Source: Deltaproteobacteria bacterium
GTDB lineage: Bacteria > Myxococcota_A > Polyangia > Polyangiales > Ga0077539
Direction: 5' to 3'
Length of the DNA stretch: 64,000 nt
NCBI GenBank assembly: GCA_030694465.1
Contig: JAUXYJ010000055.1
Location: forward strand, 202,413 to 266,412
Shown here one piece after another: positions 1-8,257 of the stretch. The notes under the pieces are model-generated. The model ran no database searches and was not told where the DNA came from. It worked only from the letters and a program-made list of their open reading frames with translations. The first letter of the stretch is position 1. Every line of letters starts with the position of its first letter. A program made the position numbers and the translations under genes.

Positions 1-39
1 GTGGCTGCAAGCGCGGCCCCTACGCTGCCCACTGGGCGC

Positions 40-315
40 ATGACGCGCGCGGCGATGGCGATCTTTGGGGTCACCGCGCTGGCGGGCGCTGCGGGCTGTG
101 CTGCAGGCAACGCCGGGGGCTCGGCGACGCAGGGCGGGCAGGTCGCCTCGGGCGGCGAAGGTCCTGCGACCGGTGGCGGGGTCGACAGCGACGCGGGCGC
201 TCCGGTGACCAGCGATGACGCGGGCGCGCCGGTGCAAGACGCGGGTGCTCCGGTGGCGATCTACGGTGCCCCGGCGCCGCGGTATGGGGCGCCGCCGTCT
301 CCTGACACGGTCTAA
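40..315 (+). CDS. Small Ala/Gly/Pro-rich lipoprotein
   Basis: A 91-residue reading frame from ATG 40. The frame stays open to the window edge, where base 1 is a GTG, so a longer 5' end cannot be excluded. Residues 1-20 look like a lipoprotein signal peptide ending in Ala-Ala-Gly-Cys. The rest is low complexity: Gly/Ser, then three Asp-Ala-Gly-Ala-Pro units and two Tyr-Gly-Ala-Pro units. Asp-Ala-Gly linkers are common in myxobacterial surface lipoproteins. No domain or function is recognisable. There is no clear ribosome binding site, so the start is uncertain. Confidence 0.5.
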   Translation: MTRAAMAIFGVTALAGAAGCAAGNAGGSATQGGQVASGGEGPATGGGVDSDAGAPVTSDDAGAPVQDAGAPVAIYGAPAPRYGAPPSPDTV

Positions 316-371
316 CTGCGTGCGGGGTTGCCTTCTTCTGCGACGCGCTCGGGTGTACCTTTCGCGCCCTG

Positions 372-1163
372 ATGAACGACGTATTTCGCGAGGGGCTCTT
401 TGCCGGGCAGACTGTGGTGGTCACCGGCGGTGGATCTGGGATTAACCTGCGTATTGCCGAGCGCTTTGCCGCGCAGGGCGCACACACCGCGCTGATCGGC
501 CGCACGCAATCGAAGCTCGACGCGGCCGTCGAGGGCATCGTGGCGGCGGGCGGCAGCGCCAGCGCCCACAGCGCAGACGTGCGCGACTACGACGCGATGG
601 CGGCGATCATGGCCGAGGTCGCGCAGACGCGCGGGCCGCTGGATGTGCTTGTGAGCGGCGCTGCAGGAAACTTTCCGGCGCCCGCTGCGGTGATGAGCTC
701 ACGTGGGTTTAAAGCCGTGCTGGACATCGACGTGCTGGGGACTTTTCATGCAGCGCGCGCGGCGTTTGAGCACCTCCGCAAGCCTGGCGCCGTGGTGCTG
801 AACATCTCAGCGCCGCAGGCCACCGTGGCCTACCCGCTGCAGTCGCACGTGTGCGCTGCGAAAGCTGGCGTAGACATGATCACCAAGACCTTGGCCCTGG
901 AGTGGGGCCCGCTGGGTGTTCGCGTGATCTCGATCTCGCCGGGGCCCATTGATGACACCGAGGGGATGCGTCGGTTGACCCCCGACGAGGACTCTCGGCA
1001 GCGCGCGATGGACGCGATGCCCTTGCGTACCTTTGGGACCCGCGATGACATCGCGAACCTCTGTCTCTTTTGTGCATCGTCTGCGGGGCGATTTATCACG
1101 GGCACCGTGCTCTCGTGCGACGGCGGGATGTCACTCGTCGGTGGCGCGGTGATGCTCGGATAG
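372..1163 (+). CDS. Short-chain dehydrogenase, peroxisomal 2,4-dienoyl-CoA reductase type
   Basis: A 263-residue Rossmann-fold SDR. The NADP(H) motif T18-GGGSGI is at the N-terminus and an Ala-Ala-Gly-Asn-Phe segment lies at 97-101. The usual catalytic YxxxK is absent: the residue four before Lys164 is Val160. Dienoyl-CoA reductases of the DECR2 kind also lack this Tyr and use an Asp/Lys pair; the matching residues here are Asp118 or Asp120 and Lys164. The LEWGP and SPGPI..TEGMRRL stretches are also typical of that subfamily. The likely role is NADPH-dependent reduction of 2,4-dienoyl-CoA during unsaturated fatty acid oxidation. It appears to be a stand-alone gene, with no other beta-oxidation gene beside it. 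Confidence 0.82.
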   Translation: MNDVFREGLFAGQTVVVTGGGSGINLRIAERFAAQGAHTALIGRTQSKLDAAVEGIVAAGGSASAHSADVRDYDAMAAIMAEVAQTRGPLDVLVSGAAGNFPAPAAVMSSRGFKAVLDIDVLGTFHAARAAFEHLRKPGAVVLNISAPQATVAYPLQSHVCAAKAGVDMITKTLALEWGPLGVRVISISPGPIDDTEGMRRLTPDEDSRQRAMDAMPLRTFGTRDDIANLCLFCASSAGRFITGTVLSCDGGMSLVGGAVMLG

Positions 1164-1208
1164 GTCATCACAGGCTCCATTGGTTTCAGCATGAGGACTC
1201 GTTTGGCT

Positions 1209-2681
1209 ATGAAAAACACACACATTTTGCTCATTGCGCTGGCGACGGTGTCGAGCGTTTCGGCGTGCCGCAAGCGCAGGCCCGAGGCCAACGCGAACGC
1301 CGCGCAGGCGCAGCCCAGTGGCACCCCGAGCGCGACGCCTGAGACTCCTGCGGTGCCTACAACCCCCGGAGTGACCGGGGCCAACAGCAACGCGGCGAGC
1401 TCTGTTCGGTCGACTCCGCCCGCTCCTGCGACTGGCTGTCCCGCGCTCATTGCGAACGCACAGTTGGGCGCTGGGACCGTGCACAACCGGGACATCACGC
1501 TCAACGAGACCTGGTCGCTTGAGGGCTCACCGCATCGGCTGCCCGACGGGGCGCTCATTGGCGACAACGTCACGCTGACGCTCGCTCCGTGCACGGTGGT
1601 GTTGGTGGGCCATGATCAGCCGATGGTGGTCTCGAGCGGTGGCGCGTTGGTGTCTGTGGGCGACGCCGAGCATCCCATTCGTATTGGCAGTGACAAAATC
1701 GATCCACAGCCTGGTGACTGGGACGGATTGACTTTTGAAGAGCAATCGCGGAGCACGTCGCGCTTGGCTTTTACGACCCTTGAGCACGGCGGGCGTGAGA
1801 CCGGCGAGCGGCCCGCGTGTCTTCACAACGATCGCGCGAGGTTGAGCGTGCAGCACGTGACGCTGCGTGCGTGTCGTGCGTACGGCGTGAGCGTTGAGAA
1901 CGCAGGCTCGTTCTCGGATGACAGCGTGGATCTGCAGGTCCATGAGCAGGTCTTGGGCGGGGCCAGTCATGGTGCAGCGGTCGTATTTTATCAGGCGGAT
2001 GCGGTGCGGACGCTCCCGACGGGCTCGTACGATCGCAACGAGAAGAGTGAGATTTTGATCTCGGGGATCGGCCCGATCGTGACGGCCTCGGGGACCTGGC
2101 GCAACCCGGGTGTGCGCTACGTGATCGCGCCCGACATTGACCTCCGCGTGCAGGGCGCTGGTGCGCCAGTGCTGACCATTGCGCCTGGAAATACCCTAGC
2201 ATTTGGAGTGGGTAGCAATCTCACTGCGGGCTGGGACACCGAGGGTGGGGTTGTTGTCGACGGGAGCAACGAAGCGGGACGCATCACGCTCACTGCGGCG
2301 TCGAGCGACCCCTCGGCGGGCGACTGGAAGGGCGTGTTTTTGGGTGAGCGCGTGATGCGGAGCCGTACGAAGTTCAACTTTGTCACGATCGCGTACGCGG
2401 GCCGTGACGACAGCACCAGCGCTCCCTGCCCATGGAACGACAACGAGGACGACGGCGCGCTCTATCTCTCCACGCCGTTGCCCGCGCAGGCGATCTCGCA
2501 CGTGACCTTCACCAACCTCCCTGAGAACACCGCGGCCATTGTGCGCGCGTGGTACACCGGGACGCTCGTGAGCTACACGGCGCCAGAACTCGGCAACGAC
2601 TTCGCGCAGGCCGGCACCACGTGCCATCAGTCCCCTGGTCGCAACGGCTCAACGTGCCCCGAGCCCGCGCGCTGTGATTAA
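1209..2681 (+). CDS. Lipoprotein with parallel beta-helix-like repeats
   Basis: 490 residues from ATG 1209, chosen over ATG 1191 because GAGGA lies 11 bases ahead and because it gives a compact signal peptide with lipobox Ser-Val-Ser-Ala-Cys. A Thr/Pro/Ala-rich spacer follows. Two related modules then each contain GDW(D/K)G...SR..F.(F/T)(V/T)...(H/Y)(G/A)GR (about residues 172-202 and 374-402). This pattern is common in right-handed beta-helix surface proteins of myxobacteria. No catalytic residues are evident, so a structural or binding role on the outer membrane is an inference. Its 3' end abuts that of the convergent kinase gene, sharing a few bases. Confidence 0.7.
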   Translation: MKNTHILLIALATVSSVSACRKRRPEANANAAQAQPSGTPSATPETPAVPTTPGVTGANSNAASSVRSTPPAPATGCPALIANAQLGAGTVHNRDITLNETWSLEGSPHRLPDGALIGDNVTLTLAPCTVVLVGHDQPMVVSSGGALVSVGDAEHPIRIGSDKIDPQPGDWDGLTFEEQSRSTSRLAFTTLEHGGRETGERPACLHNDRARLSVQHVTLRACRAYGVSVENAGSFSDDSVDLQVHEQVLGGASHGAAVVFYQADAVRTLPTGSYDRNEKSEILISGIGPIVTASGTWRNPGVRYVIAPDIDLRVQGAGAPVLTIAPGNTLAFGVGSNLTAGWDTEGGVVVDGSNEAGRITLTAASSDPSAGDWKGVFLGERVMRSRTKFNFVTIAYAGRDDSTSAPCPWNDNEDDGALYLSTPLPAQAISHVTFTNLPENTAAIVRAWYTGTLVSYTAPELGNDFAQAGTTCHQSPGRNGSTCPEPARCD

Positions 2682-4612
2682 GACATCGTCGTCGTTTGGC
2701 TAGGCAAAAACCAGCTCATTGCCGCTGAGCCATAGGCCAAGAGGGCGGTCACACCAAAGATCTCTAGCTCAAGGGTTGGCCAGAGCATCACGGCGATCGC
2801 GCCCGCGCCAAACGACAACCCTGTGGCGATCACGCGTCGGTCAAAGAGCAGGCCCACCATGATCCACCCGCCAGAGACCCACCAGAGAAACTGGGTGAGG
2901 GCGACGTGGATGGGCACGTGCAAGATCCACGAGACGACCCAGTGTGAGACCAAGCCGACGCCCATGAGCATGGCGACCAAGAGCAGCCTACGCACGGCGG
3001 CGTTGGGCCTCTGGGTGCGCCACACGTACACCGAAGCTGCCACCGAAATCACAGCGTTAAACGTGATCGCCGCGATCGCTTCTCGGTAGCCAAACGGCAT
3101 CCATCCGGCGCGCACGGCGGCGCCCGTCGCGACCGAGAGCGCGAGATAGAACACGCCCATGGACAAGAGCAGGATGCCCCGGGTTCGCATGGTCTGTGTG
3201 GGGTCTTGATCGCGCGCAAAACCCTCGAGCGCTTCAAGACGCTTAAGAGACTCTTGCTCAGCGCGCAGGGCGGTCTCGACGCGGAGGGTAAGCGACGGCA
3301 CCGGGTGAGGGAGTTGAGTCAGCAAGGCGCTCGCGCTCTTAGGATTTTTGCAGGCCAAATGATGAGCGATCATTTGCTCTAGGGCGCGCTGGAGGCCCTC
3401 TTGGGCGGCGAGGTTTTCGCTCCATGCGCGCAGGGCTTGGAGGTATCCAAAGCGGCACTCGGTGAACGCTTGTTGCAGCGCGGTTTCGTCGCGCGAGGGG
3501 TCTCGCAAGAGCGCATGGACGGTGTCTTCGCGTGTGTGCGCTTCATGGGCGAGCGCGTGAGATGTGCGGTGCTGCAAGAAGTCTTGCAGCGCGCGGCGAA
3601 GCTGGTCTGCGGTGGTGTGTCTGGCGTCTGGCGAGCGTTCGAGGGCTTGGTGCACGATCGCACGGAGCTCTTCGGCGGTGCTTGTGGGCAGCTCGTCGAA
3701 GCTGCACTCAAAACTGCGAACGAGGCACTGGTGGATGGTGGCTCCTTCAAAGGGCGCGCGCTGTGTGATGAGCTCGTACAAGATCGCGCCCAACAAAAAC
3801 ACGTCGGTCCGCGGGGACAACGCCACCGGGTTGCACGCGGTCATCTCGGGGGCCATGTAGCGGGGCGTCCCGACGAGGGTCGTGGCGTCCCGCGCGAGCG
3901 GAAGAAACGGGTCGTCTACGAGGCTGACTGCGAGACCCCAATCGACCACATAGACCTCGCCAAACGTGCCAAGCATCACGTTGTCGGGTTTGAGATCTCT
4001 GTGCAAAATTCCACGCGAATGCGCGAAGTGCGTCGCCTCACACACCCGTCCCAAGATCCCCAAATGAAACGCGAGCGGGTCTTCGTCGAGCCCTGTAAAG
4101 AAGGGCGGCGCTTGCGTTGGGTCTGTGAGCACTTTGCTCCACGGCACGCCTTCGATGCGTCGCATGACAAAGAGCGGCGCGCCGTCGGGCGAGGTCCCCA
4201 GAAGATAGACGGGGACAATGTTCGGATGCTCGAGTCTCCCGGCGATGATGGCCTCGCGCAGGAGGTCACGATTGGCGCGTGGGTCCTGGGTGTCACGCAG
4301 GACCTTCACCGCGACCTCACGCCGAAGAGCGACCTGCTCAGCGGCCAGTACGCGACCCATCCCGCCCTCGCCCAAGAGCGCGTGGATGAACAGCTCGGGC
4401 TGTTCTGCTCGCACTTCGGAGGCCCGCACGATCGGAAACGCGCTGCGCTCCACAGTGGGTGACTTCGCACTTGAGGGAGCGTCCAGTGTGGTCAGCGTCC
4501 CGTTGCTGTCCACGGTGAGATCTGTCACTGCCAAGCCCAACGTGGCCAAGTGCGCATCCAAGCGTGCGACAGGGTCTTGAGCAGCCAATGTGGCGTCTGT
4601 TTGCGCGTTCAC
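2678..4612 (-). CDS. Membrane-bound Hanks-type Ser/Thr protein kinase
   Basis: About 644 residues from GTG 4612. The frame extends to TTG 4717, but that start would overlap the upstream TerB-like gene by 50 bases. The kinase domain has G-loop GEGGMG (about residue 82), VAVK lysine (about 103), HRDLKPDN (about 204), DWG in place of DFG (about 224) and YMAPE. All catalytic residues are present, so it should be active. The C-terminal third is a helical linker followed by about six hydrophobic segments, giving an unusual multi-pass C-terminal membrane domain rather than the single helix plus PASTA of PknB. It follows the TerB-like gene on the same strand, and the two are probably co-transcribed. 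Confidence 0.85.
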   Translation of the reverse strand: MNAQTDATLAAQDPVARLDAHLATLGLAVTDLTVDSNGTLTTLDAPSSAKSPTVERSAFPIVRASEVRAEQPELFIHALLGEGGMGRVLAAEQVALRREVAVKVLRDTQDPRANRDLLREAIIAGRLEHPNIVPVYLLGTSPDGAPLFVMRRIEGVPWSKVLTDPTQAPPFFTGLDEDPLAFHLGILGRVCEATHFAHSRGILHRDLKPDNVMLGTFGEVYVVDWGLAVSLVDDPFLPLARDATTLVGTPRYMAPEMTACNPVALSPRTDVFLLGAILYELITQRAPFEGATIHQCLVRSFECSFDELPTSTAEELRAIVHQALERSPDARHTTADQLRRALQDFLQHRTSHALAHEAHTREDTVHALLRDPSRDETALQQAFTECRFGYLQALRAWSENLAAQEGLQRALEQMIAHHLACKNPKSASALLTQLPHPVPSLTLRVETALRAEQESLKRLEALEGFARDQDPTQTMRTRGILLLSMGVFYLALSVATGAAVRAGWMPFGYREAIAAITFNAVISVAASVYVWRTQRPNAAVRRLLLVAMLMGVGLVSHWVVSWILHVPIHVALTQFLWWVSGGWIMVGLLFDRRVIATGLSFGAGAIAVMLWPTLELEIFGVTALLAYGSAAMSWFLPSQTTTMS

Positions 4613-4667
4613 CGAGGGCGAGCGTATCGCGGGTCTGGCAGCAACCCAATCCCATCGCGCGTCGCGA

Positions 4668-5051
4668 TCAGCGGTACTGGAGCAGTCGCTGCGCGCGGCG
4701 TGTGGCTGCTTCGACAATTTCGAGCGCGTCGCCGGGGAGAAGATCCAGCTTTTTTCCGAGCGAATCGATGAGAGCTTTCTCGTCGTCGCTCTGGGTTCCG
4801 TCGATAAAGGTCAGGACGACGGCGTGGTTGAGCAAGAGCTTGCGGTCGTCTGCGGACATCTCAGAGAGGGGGATGTCATCGATGGATCGCTGGGTCTTTG
4901 CGTACTCGCGGATGTCATTGGCTTCGCTCTCGCTGGCATCAAAGCCATTGAGCAACGCGTCGAGCATGTCGCGTTCTTCGTCCGCGAAACGGCCATCCGC
5001 CCAAGCGACGGCTACGAGAGACTTGAGGAGCGCCTTGTCTTGGTTGTGCAT
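4668..5051 (-). CDS. TerB-like (tellurite resistance B fold) protein
   Basis: 127 residues and all helical. The repeated acidic pattern WADGRF.D.ER..L near the N-terminus and FIDG...DDEKALI near the C-terminus is typical of TerB/DjlA-like helical domains, which often bind divalent metal. There is no signal peptide, so it is probably cytoplasmic. It is the first gene of a leftward pair with the membrane kinase, separated by about 55 bases if the kinase starts at GTG 4612. This suggests, but does not show, that it is a substrate or adaptor of the kinase. Confidence 0.7.
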   Translation of the reverse strand: MHNQDKALLKSLVAVAWADGRFADEERDMLDALLNGFDASESEANDIREYAKTQRSIDDIPLSEMSADDRKLLLNHAVVLTFIDGTQSDDEKALIDSLGKKLDLLPGDALEIVEAATRRAQRLLQYR

Positions 5052-5361
5052 GGTCCGGGATGGTAACCCGACAACTCACGGCCTGAGCAAGTGTCGAATG
5101 TACTCGCGATCGACGGTCATAGACTGTCATCGCTGAGCGCGCCTTCATTTTCCTTTGCCGTGGGCGTCGAGGGTTTTGCTTGGTCGAGGTCGCACCGTGT
5201 GAGCGGGTTGCGGCGCGGTCGCGGGACACAATGTGCGATAAGTCTGAGCAGCAAGTGCGCGAGGCACCGTTGCCGTCGTGTGAAGTGTGCACAACACTTC
5301 GCGAGGCAGCAGACCTGTCTGCGTCGCAGCGCCTGATGACCCGCAAAGGACCCCAAGGTTT
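5052..5361. other. Divergent intergenic region between terB-like gene and tldD
   Basis: 310 bases with no convincing gene. It should hold promoters for both the leftward TerB/kinase pair and the rightward tldD-tldE pair. The only clear structure is the inverted repeat at 5282-5300, listed separately. No tRNA, riboswitch or palindrome of the CCGGCGACGTCGCCGG family is present. Confidence 0.6.
5282..5300. promoter_or_regulatory. Inverted repeat GAAGTGT-N5-ACACTTC, operator candidate
   Basis: Perfect 7-base arms around a 5-base spacer, 62 bases upstream of the tldD start. The spacing suits a dimeric regulator, but the regulator is unknown and no second copy was noticed. Confidence 0.35.
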
Positions 5362-6816
5362 ATGACAGAGAGCACTGTTTCGCTTCGCGCGCCGTTTGCG
5401 CCCGGAGAGCCCTATGAGCTGGACCGCGCCCGGTGCCGCAAGCTGCTTGAGACTGCGCTGAGCAAGGGCGGAGACACCGCGGATGTGTACGCCGAGTTTG
5501 CTGTGGGCGGCTCGATGGTGCTCGACGAGGGCATCGTGAAGAGCGCCTCGCGTGGGGTCTCGCTGGGCGTGGGCGTGCGCGTCCGCAAGGGCGACGCTGC
5601 GGGCTATGCCTACACCGAGGATCTCTCTTGGGAGGCGCTCGTGAGGGCTGCTGAGACCGCAGCGCAGATCGCGACGGGCAACCCCGTGGCGCCACAAGAC
5701 GTGACCGAGCGCTCGGTGCCATCGCGGTACAACGTGAAGGTTCCCTCGCTGCTCGTGAGCGGTTTTGAGAAGCGCGAGCTCTTGCTGCAAGCGGACAGAG
5801 CGGCGCGGGCGGCGGACCCCAGAATTACCCGCGTCGAGGCCTCGCTCAACGAGTCGTACCGCGAGGTGCTGATGGCGACGAGCGTGGGGATTTTTGCACG
5901 GGATATTCAGCCGATGATCCGCTTTGGCGTGCGGGCGATCGCCGAAGAGAACGGCAAGCGGCAGTCGGGCTCTTCGGGTGGCGGCGGCCGCATGGGGCTC
6001 GAGTACTTCTCGCACCCCGGAAAGAGCCCTGTGGAGCACGCGCAAGAAGCGGTGCGCTCGGCCCTCGCGATGCTCGATGCGCGCGAGGCTCCCGCGGGCG
6101 AGATGGACGTGGTGCTCGCGCCGGGGGACAGCGGCGTGCTCTTGCACGAGGCGGTGGGCCATGGGCTTGAGGCCGATTTTAATCGCAAGGGCGTGAGCAA
6201 TTATTCAGGGCGCGTGGGCTCGATGGTGGCGAGCGAGCTGTGCACGATTGTGGACGACGGCGATGTTCCGTTTAACCGCGGGGCGGTCAACGTGGACGAC
6301 GAGGGCAACGTGCCGGCGTGCGCGACGCTGATCGAGAAGGGGGTGTTGCGCGGGTACATGCACGACGCGCACAGCGCCAAGCACTTTGGTGTCGCACCGA
6401 CGGGCAACGGGCGGCGCGAGAGCTTTCGCAGCGTGCCCATGCCGCGGATGACCACGACGATGCTCTTGGCCGGGCCACACGACCCCGAAGAGATCGTAAA
6501 GAGCGTGAAAAAAGGCGTGTTTGCGAGAAAATTTGGCGGCGGTCAGGTGGACATCGCGTCGGGTGATTTTGTCTTCTCGATCAGCGAGGCCTACCTCATC
6601 GAGGACGGCAAGATCACCGCGCCGCTGAAAGACGTGAATCTCATCGGCAACGGCCCCGACGCGCTGGGCAAGGTCACGATGTTGGGCACGGACCTCGCGA
6701 TCTCGGACGGGATCTGGACCTGCGGCAAAGACGGCCAGTCCGTCCCCGTGGGTGTGGCCTGCCCGACGATCAAGATTTCGGGGATGACCGTCGGCGGAAC
6801 AGACGTCTCGCGCTGA
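5362..6816 (+). CDS. tldD: TldD metalloprotease subunit
   Basis: 484 residues from ATG 5362, preceded by AAGG. An in-frame ATG at 5287 would add an unconserved 25-residue extension. The zinc-protease motif HEAVGH lies at about residues 262-267, followed by GLEADFNRKG, as in all TldD proteins. The fold is otherwise the PmbA/TldD beta-rich type, and the C-terminus has the GGTDV-like ending. TldD pairs with TldE to form a hetero-oligomeric protease that trims peptides and, in other bacteria, modified peptide toxins. The partner gene follows 33 bases downstream in the same operon. Confidence 0.95.
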   Translation: MTESTVSLRAPFAPGEPYELDRARCRKLLETALSKGGDTADVYAEFAVGGSMVLDEGIVKSASRGVSLGVGVRVRKGDAAGYAYTEDLSWEALVRAAETAAQIATGNPVAPQDVTERSVPSRYNVKVPSLLVSGFEKRELLLQADRAARAADPRITRVEASLNESYREVLMATSVGIFARDIQPMIRFGVRAIAEENGKRQSGSSGGGGRMGLEYFSHPGKSPVEHAQEAVRSALAMLDAREAPAGEMDVVLAPGDSGVLLHEAVGHGLEADFNRKGVSNYSGRVGSMVASELCTIVDDGDVPFNRGAVNVDDEGNVPACATLIEKGVLRGYMHDAHSAKHFGVAPTGNGRRESFRSVPMPRMTTTMLLAGPHDPEEIVKSVKKGVFARKFGGGQVDIASGDFVFSISEAYLIEDGKITAPLKDVNLIGNGPDALGKVTMLGTDLAISDGIWTCGKDGQSVPVGVACPTIKISGMTVGGTDVSR

Positions 6817-6849
6817 GCGACCTTTGCCAAAAGAGAAGAGAAAATACGC

Positions 6850-8220
6850 ATGACAAGCAGCGAAAACAGCAGCGCAGTGGCAGAGCTCTTGACCCTGGCC
6901 GAGGACGTCTTGGCCAGGCTCACCAAGGGCGGCGCGAGCGAGGCCAAAGTTGTAGCGCGGGCAGGGCAAGACCTCTCGGTGCGGGTGCGCTTGGACGAGG
7001 TCGAGCTGGTCGAAGAAGCGGGCACGCGCTCGCTCTCGGTGCGCGCGGCCAAGGGCAAACGCGTCGCGACGGCGGGCACGAGCGACATGACCCCAGCGGG
7101 GATCGAGCGCGTGGTGCGGGATGCACTTGAGCTGTGTGATCTCTCGCAAGAGGACCCGTACGCGGGCCTGCCGGACCCGAGCGAGCTCGCGATCGATGTG
7201 CCGGACTTGGCGCTCTTTGACCCGGCGTGCGACGGCGTTCGCGCGGCCGAAGCGGTGGCGCGGTGCCAGCGTGCAGAGCGCGCGGCGCGTGAGTACGACC
7301 CGAGGATTACCAACTCCGAGGGGGCGAGCTTTGGGCGCGCTTCGGGCGCGTTTGCGGTGGCCACGAGCGGGGGATTTCGTGGGGGCTATCGCGGCTCGTA
7401 CGCTTCGCTCAGCGTGTCCCCCGTGGCCGACGACGCCGACGGAAAAAAGCGCACCAGCGGCTACTGGACCTCGCGTCGGCAGCTCGCGTTGCTCGAAGAC
7501 GAGGTCGCCGTGGGCCGCGAGGCCGCGCGTCGCACGCTGCGCATGTTGGGCGCCAAAAAGATCCCGACTGGGAGCTACCCGGTGGTCTTTGAGCGCGACG
7601 CGGCGCGGTCGCTCATCGGCAACTTTGCGGGTTGCATCGTGGGAGATTCTATCTATCGCCGATCGAGCTACCTGCTCGACCGCGTGGGGACACAGGTCGC
7701 GAGCGAATTGCTTACGATTGTGGATGATCCGCTGATCCCGAGCGGGCCTGGGTCGCGGCCCTTTGACGGCGACGGGCTGCCCTCGCGGCGCAACGCTGTG
7801 GTGACCGCGGGCAAGCTCGAGACCTACCTGCTGGACACGTACTCGGCGCGCAAGCTCGGGCTCAAGTCCACGGGCTCGGCGGCGGGGATGACCGGCACGG
7901 GCGCGGGCACGAGCAACTTTGTCGTGAAAGCGGGCGAGACCCCTGCGGCGGATGTGATCAAGCAGACCAAGCGCGGGCTCTACGTGACGCAGATGATGGG
8001 CTTTGGCTTTAACGCGGTCACCGGAGACTTCTCGCGCGGCGCCTCGGGCTACTGGATCGAGGACGGCGAGCTGGCCTACCCCGTGAGCGAGGTGACCATC
8101 TCGCTTAACTTCGACAAGCTGCTCAAGAGCATCGATCTACTGGGCGATGACCTGGATTTTAAGAGCTCGATCGTGGTCCCGAGCTTCAGGGTCGCCGAGA
8201 TGACCGTCGCGGGGAGCTGA
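6850..8220 (+). CDS. tldE: TldE/PmbA, partner of TldD
   Basis: 456 residues of the PmbA/TldD family. It lacks the HExxH zinc site that TldD carries, as expected for the TldE half of the complex. Conserved segments include the GNFAGCIVGDS stretch, the NFVVKAGE segment and the C-terminal SFRVAEMTVAG. ATG 6850 follows an A-rich leader with GAAGAGAA. The last 20 codons and the stop lie inside a sequence repeated at 12752-12847. The gene converges on the lipoprotein gene at 8255, with a palindromic element between them. Confidence 0.93.
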   Translation: MTSSENSSAVAELLTLAEDVLARLTKGGASEAKVVARAGQDLSVRVRLDEVELVEEAGTRSLSVRAAKGKRVATAGTSDMTPAGIERVVRDALELCDLSQEDPYAGLPDPSELAIDVPDLALFDPACDGVRAAEAVARCQRAERAAREYDPRITNSEGASFGRASGAFAVATSGGFRGGYRGSYASLSVSPVADDADGKKRTSGYWTSRRQLALLEDEVAVGREAARRTLRMLGAKKIPTGSYPVVFERDAARSLIGNFAGCIVGDSIYRRSSYLLDRVGTQVASELLTIVDDPLIPSGPGSRPFDGDGLPSRRNAVVTAGKLETYLLDTYSARKLGLKSTGSAAGMTGTGAGTSNFVVKAGETPAADVIKQTKRGLYVTQMMGFGFNAVTGDFSRGASGYWIEDGELAYPVSEVTISLNFDKLLKSIDLLGDDLDFKSSIVVPSFRVAEMTVAGS

Positions 8221-8257
8221 GCGAAGGGGTGCACCCGGCGACGTCGCCGGGTCTCTA
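8161..8257. repeat. Direct repeat copy 1, overlapping the tldE 3' end
   Basis: The first 64 bases (8161-8224) are identical to 12752-12815. After one single-base indel and one substitution, identity resumes through the palindrome to the bases GTCTCTA (8257; 12847). This copy includes the genuine last 20 codons of tldE and its stop. It also supplies the TAG stop of the leftward gene ending at 8255. Confidence 0.95.
8233..8252. repeat. Palindromic element, copy a (perfect 20 bp)
   Basis: The sequence is ACCCGGCGACGTCGCCGGGT, identical to its own reverse complement. It lies between the converging tldE and lipoprotein genes. As RNA it could fold into an 8-bp stem with an ACGT loop in either direction. 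There is no T-run, so it is not a classical intrinsic terminator. Confidence 0.9.

Noticed and set aside
3401-4462. Rightward 353-codon open frame inside the Ser/Thr kinase gene
   Set aside because: Lies opposite the kinase domain; its sequence is Arg/Gly/Val-rich without any motif, typical of codon-bias shadow.
4939-6162. Long leftward open frame opposite tldD
   Set aside because: Antisense shadow of a high-GC gene with His/Arg-rich composition and no domain. The TldD frame on the other strand is unmistakable.
8233-8252. Palindrome as a chromosome-partition parS site
   Set aside because: The sequence does not match the known ParB site TGTTTCACGTGAAACA, and copies are tied to gene ends rather than clustered near an origin; no parAB genes are present.
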